Positions 36,201-46,100 of a stretch of DNA of 64,000 nucleotides are shown here, one piece after another. Every line of letters begins with the position of its first letter. The stretch's first letter is position 1. The stretch is taken from positions 17,174,001 through 17,238,000 of the forward strand of contig CM034546.1 in the NCBI GenBank assembly GCA_020055645.1, given 5' to 3'. The translations under genes and the position numbers were made by a program. The notes beneath the pieces are model-generated. The model did not search any database. It was not told the origin of the DNA and saw only the letters and a list, made by a program, of their open reading frames with translations. This DNA is from Tomocerus qinae. Lineage: Eukaryota; Arthropoda; Collembola; Entomobryomorpha; Tomoceridae.

Positions 36201-39200
36201 GATAACTAGCTGTTTCTGTAGCTATTACAGTAAGATTTGACTCTATAAGTGATGAGAAATTTTCAAAAAACGACTTTTCCAAAATTTTGAAATTTATTTT
36301 GAATGATGGAGTTCGAATTTTGAAATGAATCGCAGAACCCCTGGGGCAAATATTATCTCATTCAATTTAAAAAAAATTTCATCCAAATCGGTCCAGTAGT
36401 TGCCGAGATTTTTTGTATATGCTTTTCGGACTAATTTTCGGGAGGTGTGTCAGGGGGCGAGTGCATCAAAAATCTTGGAAGAGAAACTGTTTTTCACATT
36501 CCCCTTTTTGCATAGGTTATCATTAGTTGAGATTCAATATCGAATTTCAAATTTTTTTTCATACACATCTCTTAAATTCATACACATTAGCTTTATACAA
36601 CTATAAGGAAAAGTTGAAAATTAGAAAACAATAGTACAGTCAAAGAAGTACGCGTTTTCGAATGAAAATTGGGTGAAGTTTTACAGATACTTCCGATACT
36701 TAAGACATGAACCTATATAAATCTCTTATTTATAGGGGCCAAAAAGTTGAAAGCAATAATGATAGTGGGAATTTTACTTCATTTAGAGGACAATTGAAGT
36801 AAATTATACAAAAGGATAACTACTTGGGATTCACGGCTTAAAAAATGCAAAATCACTGTAACGACGTTTGAACGAATTGTTAATATTTCTTCTTAGTTCT
36901 CAAGTTATCTAGAGTTAGAAGAGATTTTAGTTTAATTTCTCCTGCAATCTAGTGTGATTTACATATTGTAAGGGGCAGCTAAAAGTGACCATATCAATTG
37001 CCATGCATAAAGACTACATTGATAGGTTATGGACAATTGATTATTACGACGGACACTACAACAACCATACGTAACTTGGCCATAGGGCCACACTGCTTAT
37101 TTCCATGTAATTCCAGGTGGCCACTTATAGCCACTCCGATCTGCAGTTACTCTTCTTTTAGTTACACACATTTACCTTATATACCTTCACTCCAATCATA
37201 AAGATTTTCTTCTCTTACCTAGCCAATAGTCGTTGTTCGGGTCACCAAATCCGTTTTTGTATCCATCCCACGTTTTTTTGAACAAGTCTGATCGCTCAGT
37301 TTCGGTCAACTGCCCGGGTATTCCCCGCCGTTGGAACACTGTCCATCCACCTCCAGAAGTCTCCATATCGCAGTAGACATTTACCGATTTTTCTTTATCG
37401 AAGTAGGGATATAGCTTATACACTCCGTTTTTTTCATTATTTTGTACTCGGTTGAGTTCATAACAAGCCACAATTTCGAGTGAAGTTAAAACTAGAAAAA
37501 AATTAAATCATTAAACACACAAGCTTAAAAATAAATAATAATGTGTAACCTATGAATGTATATAACAATTTTTATTTTGATCTATTACATACATATTATA
37601 ATACGCCACAATTAACTTTCATTATTGAAGGTTCACAAATATTTGTAAATAGTAGTTTTTGTAGTTAAAGGCTGGGTAAACTGATGTGATGAGGGACCAT
37701 CCATCCATACACTATGTAGTGCAACAATATTTAAGATTTTTTACTGTTTGACAAAAAAATCCTCTTTTTCTTGGGATTTAGGGGAGCACCTCTCTAAATA
37801 CGTACCTCTTATTCAATCGCTTGTTGTACGGTTCCTGTACACATGTCATTTTGTCTTGTAGTGTATGAGATTTGTGCATTAAGGTTATCACACGCGCCAA
37901 AATGTATTTTTGCAATAATGTTTTAATTAGTCATTATGTAGCTGATTACTTGATCTGAGTGAACAGCAATCGCAGTGGCATTGTTCACTTTGAAGGTGGG
38001 AAAATCTAAATTGAATGACAGGATTTGAACAGCGACGACAAAGAGAAAACTAATTGCGCACGGGTCATACATCTAGTGTATAAAATTTACCAATTTTTAG
38101 GCTTTTTTACCATCACAAACGTAAAAATTGTAAAAATGCATTCAATGGTAAAAATGGTAAATTTTAGAGATTAATTAGTCAGATCTATACAGACACACAA
38201 GACTTACTAAAATATAAGTTTTAAAACTTTATTGTTTATGAAATGTCTCCAATTAGCCCCTTAATTAATCAAATTAATCCTATTTATTTCATAGGTTCAC
38301 CGAAAGTTATAAAAAAGAGATTAATGTATTTGATATCGCCAATTTATATACAATTGAATGAATGTGCTAAATTAATTGCAATTATTTCCCTTAAGGCAAA
38401 TAAGGACATTATAAGAACGATGATTGCCCCCGTTGGATCTACTTCTGATTGACGAACACTTATTTAATTTGTGACAACAATCATCAACTGCTAAGCTATT
38501 TCATTCTTTGCCACAGAATTTCATTCAAAATTTAACCAGAAATTTAAATGAAACTATTTTTTACCATTTTTACAATTTATACTATTTACCACTACTTTGT
38601 AGGTAGTTATATTAATGTTAAATACCATTAAAAACTACTTACCACCGCTAGGTGGTATTTTATAAACTGCATACGTCATCCTCGAGCTAGAAGTTCGTCG
38701 GTCACAAAACAAGGCATTTTAAACGTTTGATTTATTATCACCATATAACCTACTGATTTGGGATGAAGACATAAACGAGTTTACAAACAGTTTCTTAATC
38801 AAATCAGCCAAGGGGGCCATAGGGCATCGCCCTCGCCCCGAAATTGGAGGAAATAAAAGATTGTTTGCTTTAAAACACGGTATATACCTCTATTTTTACT
38901 TATTATTATTAACTATTGAATATAAGTTCAACTTACCAGAAAAATATGTTTTCATGGAATAATCCTGAATTAAAACAAAATATTAAGTGATTTTAGATGT
39001 ACAGTAAATTAAGAAAAGGTAGCAATAAAATATTATAATTTTGATGCAAAACACGTTTATCGAATAGCGTGAGTATAAAGTTAAAGTAAATTTTAATTTA
39101 GTGATGTGGCGCTATCTTACTTATCTAAACGTTAGTAACTGAATAACTGAACGAGAACATGAACAGGCCAACATTGAAGATCGATAAAATAAGTAAACAA

Positions 39201-39408
39201 TTTAACTCTTTTTTTGTCATTACAATACCAATGCTTGCAATATTAGTTATGATTTAGACATTATTGTGTGATAGTCAACTTCAACTTAAGTAACTTAACA
39301 CACATTGAAATTACCTCTAAAAGGACACTGTCTCTATTCTCTACATCGTCAGCCTTAAGGTTTCCAAGGTCCGTGTCTGCAGTTTCTGTTCCCTCCTCAA
39401 TCGTTTCA
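30230..39408 (-). CDS. Gene B: FReD lectin-like protein, mosaic, leader exon not found
   Basis: Minus-strand exons: 39408-39315, 38964-38937, 37491-37219, 32333-32166, 32078-31948, 30370-30230. All are GT-AG; lengths sum to 835 nt, one base plus 278 codons including the stop, open throughout. The first exon ([17 protein letters not shown]) needs two bases from an upstream exon, as in gene A. The 28-nt exon is the counterpart of gene A exon 4. The FReD shows [43 protein letters not shown] and ends TEMKIRASC. FReD1 is nearly identical to gene C, while FReD2-4 match gene A. The 790 bp to the stop of gene C show no signal-peptide exon. A possible poly(A) signal AATAAA (minus) lies at about 30184. 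A role in pathogen or glycan recognition is inferred from the family. Confidence 0.85.
32464..33420. mobile_element. AGCTCGCCTGA element with 40-bp minisatellite
   Basis: Starts near CCTACAGCAAGCCGTAAC and ends at CTTATTCAGGCGAGCT. AGCTCGCCTGA occurs inverted near both ends. It interrupts sequence that is continuous in gene A's intron (near 11145), so it is an insertion; the junctions lie in A-runs, so the duplication cannot be fixed. Inside are a 40-bp minisatellite (32674-32960) and a GGACGTACGGACAGAC microsatellite. A second copy in inverted orientation is at 59604-60723. No coding capacity. Confidence 0.8.
32674..32960. repeat. 40-bp minisatellite
   Basis: About seven head-to-tail copies of a 40-base unit built around ATCAACAGAAAATCAAAACT and GATTAATGTTGACTATGAAA; the central copies are nearly identical and the last ones decay. 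Confidence 0.92.
35044..35275. mobile_element. TTAACGGCAATAAGTA palindromic element with 20-bp tandem repeat
   Basis: Left end GTTAACGGCAATAAGTAAAT followed by CAGGCATTAAGCTTAATGCC; right end is its inverted repeat (TACTTATTGCCGTTAAC). The centre holds five perfect head-to-tail copies of GCTTAATGCCTAAGCAATCA at 35081-35180 plus degenerate ones. Related elements are at about 55555-55665 and 57497-57927. Confidence 0.8.
35414..36586. mobile_element. Foldback (palindromic) element, 1.17 kb, TSD TTAG
   Basis: Begins TGTATGAATTTAAGAGATGT and ends with the reverse complement; the two arms of about 580 bp pair along nearly their whole length with a short centre near 36000. Direct repeats TTAG flank it (35410-35413, 36587-36590). 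The paralogous intron of gene C has the empty site GAATTAGCTTAATAC at about 55794-55808. The arms contain CTACTGGACCGATTTGGATG. Open frames inside are mirror images and not genes. Confidence 0.93.
36590..37215. other. Intron of gene B next to FReD1
   Basis: Homologous to intron sequence before gene C FReD1 up to the splice donor. No independent gene. Confidence 0.5.
38089..38665. repeat. Dispersed 0.5-kb repeat (ACCACTTTTTAGGC family), copy 1
   Basis: Begins near 'TTTTTAGGCTTTTTTACC' and ends near 'CTACTTACCACCGCTAGG'. Copies lie at 57946-58450 (internally deleted near its right end) and 62991-63551. The first two are part of duplicated block 2, but the third sits in a different intron, so the sequence has also moved independently. 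Ends carry short GTGGTA/TACCAC inverted motifs. No coding support. Confidence 0.65.
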
Positions 39409-40197
39409 CTGAATAAACATTTCAAAATTTGAAAGTTGTGTACGCATAGTATTTTTAAAATTTTCTTATGCTTTGTTAGTACTCATGTATTGTATTGTTA
39501 ATTTTTGTGCCTTTTCCATTCATTAGCATTTATTGGGGACGACCGGTTTTCTCGTAGTTAAATTTTCAAACAACTTTGAACTAAATTGCTTCTAAATAAA
39601 AACATTATCCAGGGTAATGTAAGACTTCGAAATCTACTGTTTGTATTAAAAGTTTTCTTTCCTATTCAATACCGACTGATTTTTAAGAGATTCATAAAGA
39701 TTCCTTCCCGTTCAACCAAAAAACAAAACGATTAGACGACTTTCATCCTAAAACGCCGTCGTCTCTTTTTGATTAATAGGAATGTTCAACTTTCAACGAC
39801 ACAATTTTCGTGTATACTACTAATACTGTCAAAAAACTGTAACGATATCTCTAAAACTTCTCTCAAATTTGTAATTATGCTGTTTATTAGCTTAGCGCTT
39901 AATTTATTGATTATCCGTCATATTTCTTATGCTTCAATTTTGGCCTAGTATCGACGCGATAAATTCGAAATGTGGTAGCTTTTGAAAATTGCCACCATAA
40001 TTGTTTTTACTTCTATATCAAAAAATTAATTTTTAACATTCCTCGTGCCCATAAAAACAATACGAAATTCTGACTGACTGAATACTCTGGTAGTAATATT
40101 ATTTAGTTCAACTTGCAAGGTAAACGACTGCTAATAATTTGAATGCAACTTTTTATATTTGCGAAATTGAAGTTAGCTGAAATGTCAAAGACAAAGA
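39409..40197. other. Gap between gene B first visible exon and gene C stop
   Basis: Only 789 bases separate the stalk exon of gene B from the stop codon of gene C. I examined every minus-strand ATG: none opens a hydrophobic leader followed by a phase-2 donor. The same holds for the duplicate copy (59210-61082, enlarged by an insertion). Confidence 0.6.
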
Positions 40198-43100
40198 TCA
40201 AAAGTACCTGCGACGAATCTTCATCTCAATTTTTTGTAGCTTCTTTTCCGGACTCCCCCAAAATATTCCCACCAAACTGCTCAGTGGAAATATCTTTGTA
40301 GGGACGCTTCTTGAATACACTCCATTAAGACTGACCTATGAAACGCCATGGCAATAAATATTATGTCGACGATTTGTACTAAATTATTATAGAAATGTTT
40401 GTTTTATGCCTTACAGCAAAACAGTGTTTGAACCAAAAGCCATTGACCATATAATCCACTGAGCAATGTCCTCTAATTTTTGAATCATTGTCTGAATCGA
40501 TTGTAGAAAAACTTGCACCGCTGTGCCAACTTAACCAGTCGTCCATCGCTGCAATTAAATATTACAAAAAAAGACATTTCAATTTTTATGTAGATTTTCC
40601 CTTTTTGAACCATCAACTTTCTATTTGATTCCGTTGTTCGAAAATAATTTCCGATAGTTCCCACGTGTATCTATAGTTTCCAGTTCTAACTTTCAGTCAA
40701 AATGATTTTCAAATATTTGTAACCTGATACCTAACTTATTTACAATTACCTGCAGCAAAGTCGCTAATAAAACAACGTCCTAAATTTCCCTAATTCAATT
40801 TACATGTGGGGTGGTTCTATAGTGTTGATAGTATAGTCACTGTCCCAAAATCATCAATGGGTTGCATTGGCTCAAAATTCTACACACTTCAGCCGAAGTG
40901 AAAAATATTTTTCTTCGATTACATACATACAGTAGTTTTATTATGGCTAAACTAACTGTAACATGCGGAAATTGTAGCTTTGACTTAGAAATACAACTAG
41001 TTGGAATTGGATTTCCAGTGGAAAGTTTCCACTGCCTCCAGAAAAATAGTATATATCAATTAGTAATAGTATATATTGCGAAATAGTTGGGGAAAATTGG
41101 GAAATGTGATAATGATAATTTAAAAAACATTAACTTTTTTGTTTTATTGATTACTAAAGCCCGGTATTCTATTTAATTTTAAAAGACTTCCGCGTCAATG
41201 TTTTGTTTAGATTAGTGACATTTGCAAAGTTTAGAATTTGTCGTGTCCCTATTTTTCACAGACTGGGCTGGTACAATATATGGCTGTTCCTACTCCCTTT
41301 GTGATCGATTTTTAGCAGTTATTATTATGGATTATTATGGAGACGATTTTGACTATTTCTATTTGGAGTAGGTACAAGTGCAAAACAGATTTTTTTCATT
41401 TCACAGGAGAAACTTTTTTTAGCTTTGAACCGTATCTTGAAACAATGAAGAGGAGATAAAGCTTACTAGAATTGTTTTTGCTGTAGCCACCAACAGTTAA
41501 TTTGAATTTTTCCTTCTCTGAAGCAACTCTAAAAAACGAATAGTGTGCTTGATATTCAGTTCCGTTGATATGCGTGGCTGTGATCAGTAGCTCGTGGTTG
41601 TTATCTTTAGTCATTTGGTGAACAGAATCCAAACCTAGAAAATAAATTAAAATAGAGGTGTTTTTGCTAATTTAAAAGTTTTACTAAGTGGGTGGTGTCC
41701 CTGGCAGGGTTACCAGGTATACTTAAATGGCAAGTATAATACTTAAATTGGGCCCTATACTTAAAATACTTGCAAGTATTTTAAAATACTTAAGTTATAC
41801 TTAAATATAAATCAGCTAAAATCGAAAACAGTGAAATAACTTAATGTCCTCTAATATTAGAACACACTTTGTTATCGTTCAGATACGTTAACTAATTGAA
41901 ATTTTCTCGCGCTTCGCGCGAATTTAAATATTTTTGTCTATAACTCCATTTTAATAGTCAAAATTGTCTTCCAATTTCGAAGAAAGTTTATTAATAACTT
42001 ATCAATCAGTGGGGTATAAGTAAAAAACCTCTCTTCCTCAACTGTGTCACTAAACCGTTAAAGCTAAATTACTCAAAATTCGTTAAGTATTTATTGATCA
42101 GTTTTGAAGTTGAATTTCAAAAATTTCTCGCGCTTCGCGCGAGTCGGTATTTTCTGTTCATTTTTTCCTTCGTATATGAAGTAATGTGCAAGAATATTTA
42201 TTTCAGGATGCGTGATTTACTTATTTTTGCTTCTTTTTCAACAAAAAACGTAAATTTGTTAGCTGCGCTCATATTATTGCGTCAAATACGGATGTATGAC
42301 ATTTGCAAGGTATCGAAAAACCCGGGTTTTTTAGGAAAAAACCCTCGACCCCGGGTTTTTTGGGTTTTTTAGGGTTTTTTGGGTTTTTTGGGTTTAAGGG
42401 TTTTTTATATAAGGTATAGGTATAAATACAAGCCTATACTATACCATATATGAAAACTAGGTCACAGAGTAGCTGCCGAAGTGAACGGACACGACATTGT
42501 CGTGGTCCTCATATTTTTAAATTTTTCGGCTTATTTTTGGGCCTATTTTTGCCCAAAAAGTAGTGCTGTGCCATAGAGTGAAGAGGCCTGTACACTCCGG
42601 GACAGAATTTAGTGCACGAAGAGTGGGACAGAACTGAACTCGAATTCGGTGTTTTTTGCGTGAATTCGGTGTTTTTTGCGTGAAGCAGCCCACTGAAATA
42701 CCATTTTTTCTGTGCTGTGAGTGGAATTCCTTATCGCGGAGGACGGCCATGGATGCTAATTGGGTCTGGCAGCGGCGTGAACAGTGATAAGCGGTGATGC
42801 AGATTAGAAGATAAGGCGGCCTTCGAAGACCTGTGCTGCCTACTACAACCGACCAGATTAGTAGTGCTTTTCTTACTAGTCATTCTCATGTTGGCCCTGA
42901 GACTGTCTTCTCCGCTATCCAGACATGGCACTTGAAATATTTCGCTTGAAATAAATAGGTGAAATTTTTGAAATATTTCGCGAAATATTTCACTTACGCT
43001 TTCCTTGAAAAATGAAATATTTGAAATAAATGAAATAAATAGGGTACATGGCATTTATTTCAATTTATTTCAATTTATTTCAAGTGAAATAAATTTAACT

Positions 43101-46100
43101 GCGCATGTCTATAGACATGCGCGTTTAATTTATTTCATTTATTTCAAAAATTTCATTTATTTCGTTTTTCGCGAAATATTTCAAATATTTCACTTTTCAA
43201 GAAATATTTCCTGAAAAATGAAATAAATGCCATGTCTGCCGCTATCAGTGTTCCAGCTATTCAGTCGGATAACAAGCAGTGTAGCATCAATAACATCGTC
43301 AAGGTATAAGGGCCGATCACTCTGTGCACAGTCTACTCATCAAATTATTGGCTAATTTACATTCTGTCTCCATAAAGCTACTCTGAAACCCGCTTATGCG
43401 TGAGTATAGGCGTAACTTCTGTATTAAGGTTATTTACATATACCTATCTATGCATATTACTTGATCTTATGTATTTCTGGTACTAACTGAGCTTTAGGTT
43501 TTCTCTTGTGTATTGGTGGTATAATTAAAGATTTCCCTAGGACGGTTCTTCCCTGTCCCATGTCTATGACTATTAGCGGTACAGGTTTCTGTCATTATGT
43601 GAGGCTATACCTATTTTTGGCTGTTGGTTAGTTGTAATACAGTGTACACATGGATTATTGTAATGTGTTTGTAATAATTGGCATATTAATTGGAATATTG
43701 TAACATGTATTATTTTGTGTGATGGGCGACAGCCCGCTGGAAGCGCAAATAAAACCCTACTACTACTATATGAAAACTACAGCTGACAACAACAACAACC
43801 GTGTCAACTACTATTACTTACGTAATGAAAAGAAAAATTAAAGCATAAAAGTTTAATTTTATTATGATGTAACGTAGCAAATGCAGTATTTTTTGGTGAA
43901 CACCCATAATATTATTACTGTTGAATAACAACTAGTGAAATATTAAGCATTATAATATTTTACTAATTATATTGACTTTATGATATTATTCCTTTGTTAA
44001 TTTGAAGCTTTAATTGCAAAGTATTACAGTAATGAATATGTAAGTGATAAATTGAAATTATGTGTACAACAATATATTATAAACATAAATCTTCACAATG
44101 CAATGACTAAAGTATACATAAAACTAATATTATTATAGCCCTCACATTATGATACATTAATAATTACCCGTAGAAGTGTAGAAGCTATATTTGTTTCCAT
44201 CTGATTATGCTGCATAATTTATGCAGCAATTTATGTAAACAAATGCATAATTTATGCATTTGTTTACATTTTTGAATAGAAATTAGTATGTATTGCGTAT
44301 CTAGATGGAGCTGTAGTGCAAATTTTTGTATGTTTTGTAAAAAAACCCAAATAACCCAATAAACCCGGGGTTTTTTAAGTAAAGCTGGGCGGGTTTTTTG
44401 CCAAAAAACCCAAAAAACCCCAACCCATAAAAAACCCGACCCACAACGCTGGACATTTGTAAGCATTTAACAAGACGCGCCCGAAGGGCGCGGGTTGGTA
44501 AATGGCTATTGTTGGCCAGGATACTTAAATTCGTTGAAGAAAATCTGGTAACCCTGGTCCCTGGTATTACTATTACTGTGGATTTTCAGTTCTAAAATAT
44601 CTCTAATATATAACCACAGACTGAGATAAAACAATAAATTTACCTACCTATGTATCTATATATCTATGTCTGGTAGGAGAGCCTAGGGAACCTGCATATA
44701 TTGCGTAACGCAAAACGCACTCCCCAATGTGTAACACAAGTGCTGACTGCAACACTTTGGAGTACCTCCTCTTCCCATCAACTGCACACGTAATATATGC
44801 ATGTTCCTTAAAAGTAAAATGCGCAAGCCCAATTAATGTTTTCAACAATGTACCCCAACGCATACTTTCATGTGCAAAATTTATTACATGGAGGTATGCG
44901 TTAGGGTACATTATTGAAAACATTAATTCCTCTAAACAACCGAAATGAGTCGTTTCATATTATTGTAACATCAAAATAATAATAGAAATTTACATAAGAA
45001 GGTTGAATGGTGGTGATTCGTGATTGAAGATTGAATGGAAATGATTAGAAAAAGGGGATATTTCGTAATGATTGTAATGTGCGTATTAAATAGCATTTCA
45101 AAACTTCTAATTCAAATTGGTTCTGGTATATCGACAAACTTATTTAACATTTTTTAGTAGAGCTGGGTTTACTTTCTTATTCCTATTGATCCCTTTGTGC
45201 AGTTTGCACACCTTTTTGTTGAATTAAATAACAGTACTGGGTAACTAACTATTTATTCTTTAAAAATATTTATTCGTAAGTTGTACTCATAGAATTTGTA
45301 CGTTTTTCCGAAATCCCAGGAAGAATATTGTTTTTTTGATTCAAAAAGGGAGCTTTTTGTTGACTTTGTGGGATTTTTTTCAAAAATGGAGTCTTTAACT
45401 GTTCCGTGCATTCGGTGCTACGATCTACAGTTATTATTTTGGTTTAGGAAATTATTTTTTAGCAGGAAGTTGGGGTGGCAGCTAATTTTACAACCAAAAG
45501 TATATTAATTTAAATAAACTTTGTATCTACAAAGTTAACATAATAACGTAAGGGATCTTTTCGAAATTGTTTTTATTACTGTGTTGGTTGGACTGCTGAA
45601 TTTCTCTTGAGGGCTAGGGTTGCCCCTTAGCTGGATTCACTAGTAATATATAATTCGGTTCTTCTAAGTCATTTTGGAAAAAGCATTTTAGTCGGATACT
45701 TTGACAAAACGCTGTGGATAGTTTGGCATAAACGGGGATAATGTGGCAAAATATGTTACTTATGTTCAAGTTCTGTTTTTATAGCTTTTCAGGTCAACAA
45801 AAACAAACATTAATATTATCAAGTTATAAATTGTGACCACGTAGTAAAATAGGCTCTCCTTGTTGCTCACTCTTTATTCAAATCCACACAAAATGTGTTT
45901 CCACTGCCAGTTGGATTCTTTAGCGGGGTGAAATGGCCAAGGGTGTTTAAAGGGGAGTGTTGGAGTTGTTAATGTGGAATTAAGACAAAGGTAAGCACGA
46001 ACCCTCAATTACAAAGACAAAGGCCATCACATGAATAGCTCGTCTCGACTTCGAGAGTAGCTTGGATAACCTGTCTTTGTTGGGCTAGTAGACTTCCGAT

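Larger units (their letters stand above)
34390..41690. repeat. Duplicated block 2, copy 1 (5' half of gene B plus 3' half of gene C)
   Basis: Aligns with 55030-62590. It spans the FReD1/28-nt/stalk exons of gene B, the intergenic DNA and FReD exons 4-2 of gene C; long parts are almost identical (for example around 39000-39400 versus 58800-59200). Copy 1 alone has the foldback at 35414-36586. Copy 2 alone has the insertions at 56412-57018, 57497-57927 and 59604-60723. Confidence 0.88.
41705..44556. mobile_element. Non-autonomous hAT composite, 2.85 kb, TSD GTCCCTGG
   Basis: Perfect 12-bp TIRs CAGGGTTACCAG and CTGGTAACCCTG, flanked by exact 8-bp duplications GTCCCTGG (41697-41704, 44557-44564). 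The paralogous gene D intron is uninterrupted here (about 62590-62612). The interior contains two TCTCGCGCTTCGCGCGA hairpins, the GGGTTTTTT element (about 42307-44455), inside that a 1.3-kb insertion (42460-43766), and inside that a further MITE (42920-43238). No hAT transposase frame is present. Confidence 0.93.

Noticed and set aside
35410-36606. Mirror-image open frames in both halves of the foldback
   Set aside because: They are the same arm read twice through the palindrome and have no coding features.
39879-39947. Plus-strand signal-peptide-like frame (start ATGCTGTTTATTAGCTTAGC)
   Set aside because: Wrong strand for the FReD genes, ends in a stop without a splice donor; the duplicate copy diverges without keeping the frame.
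39409-40197. Possible leader exon for gene B ending at a donor near 39480 (minus)
   Set aside because: The frame reaches a phase-2 GT but is short and hydrophilic, with no signal peptide; its copy near gene C lacks the same structure.
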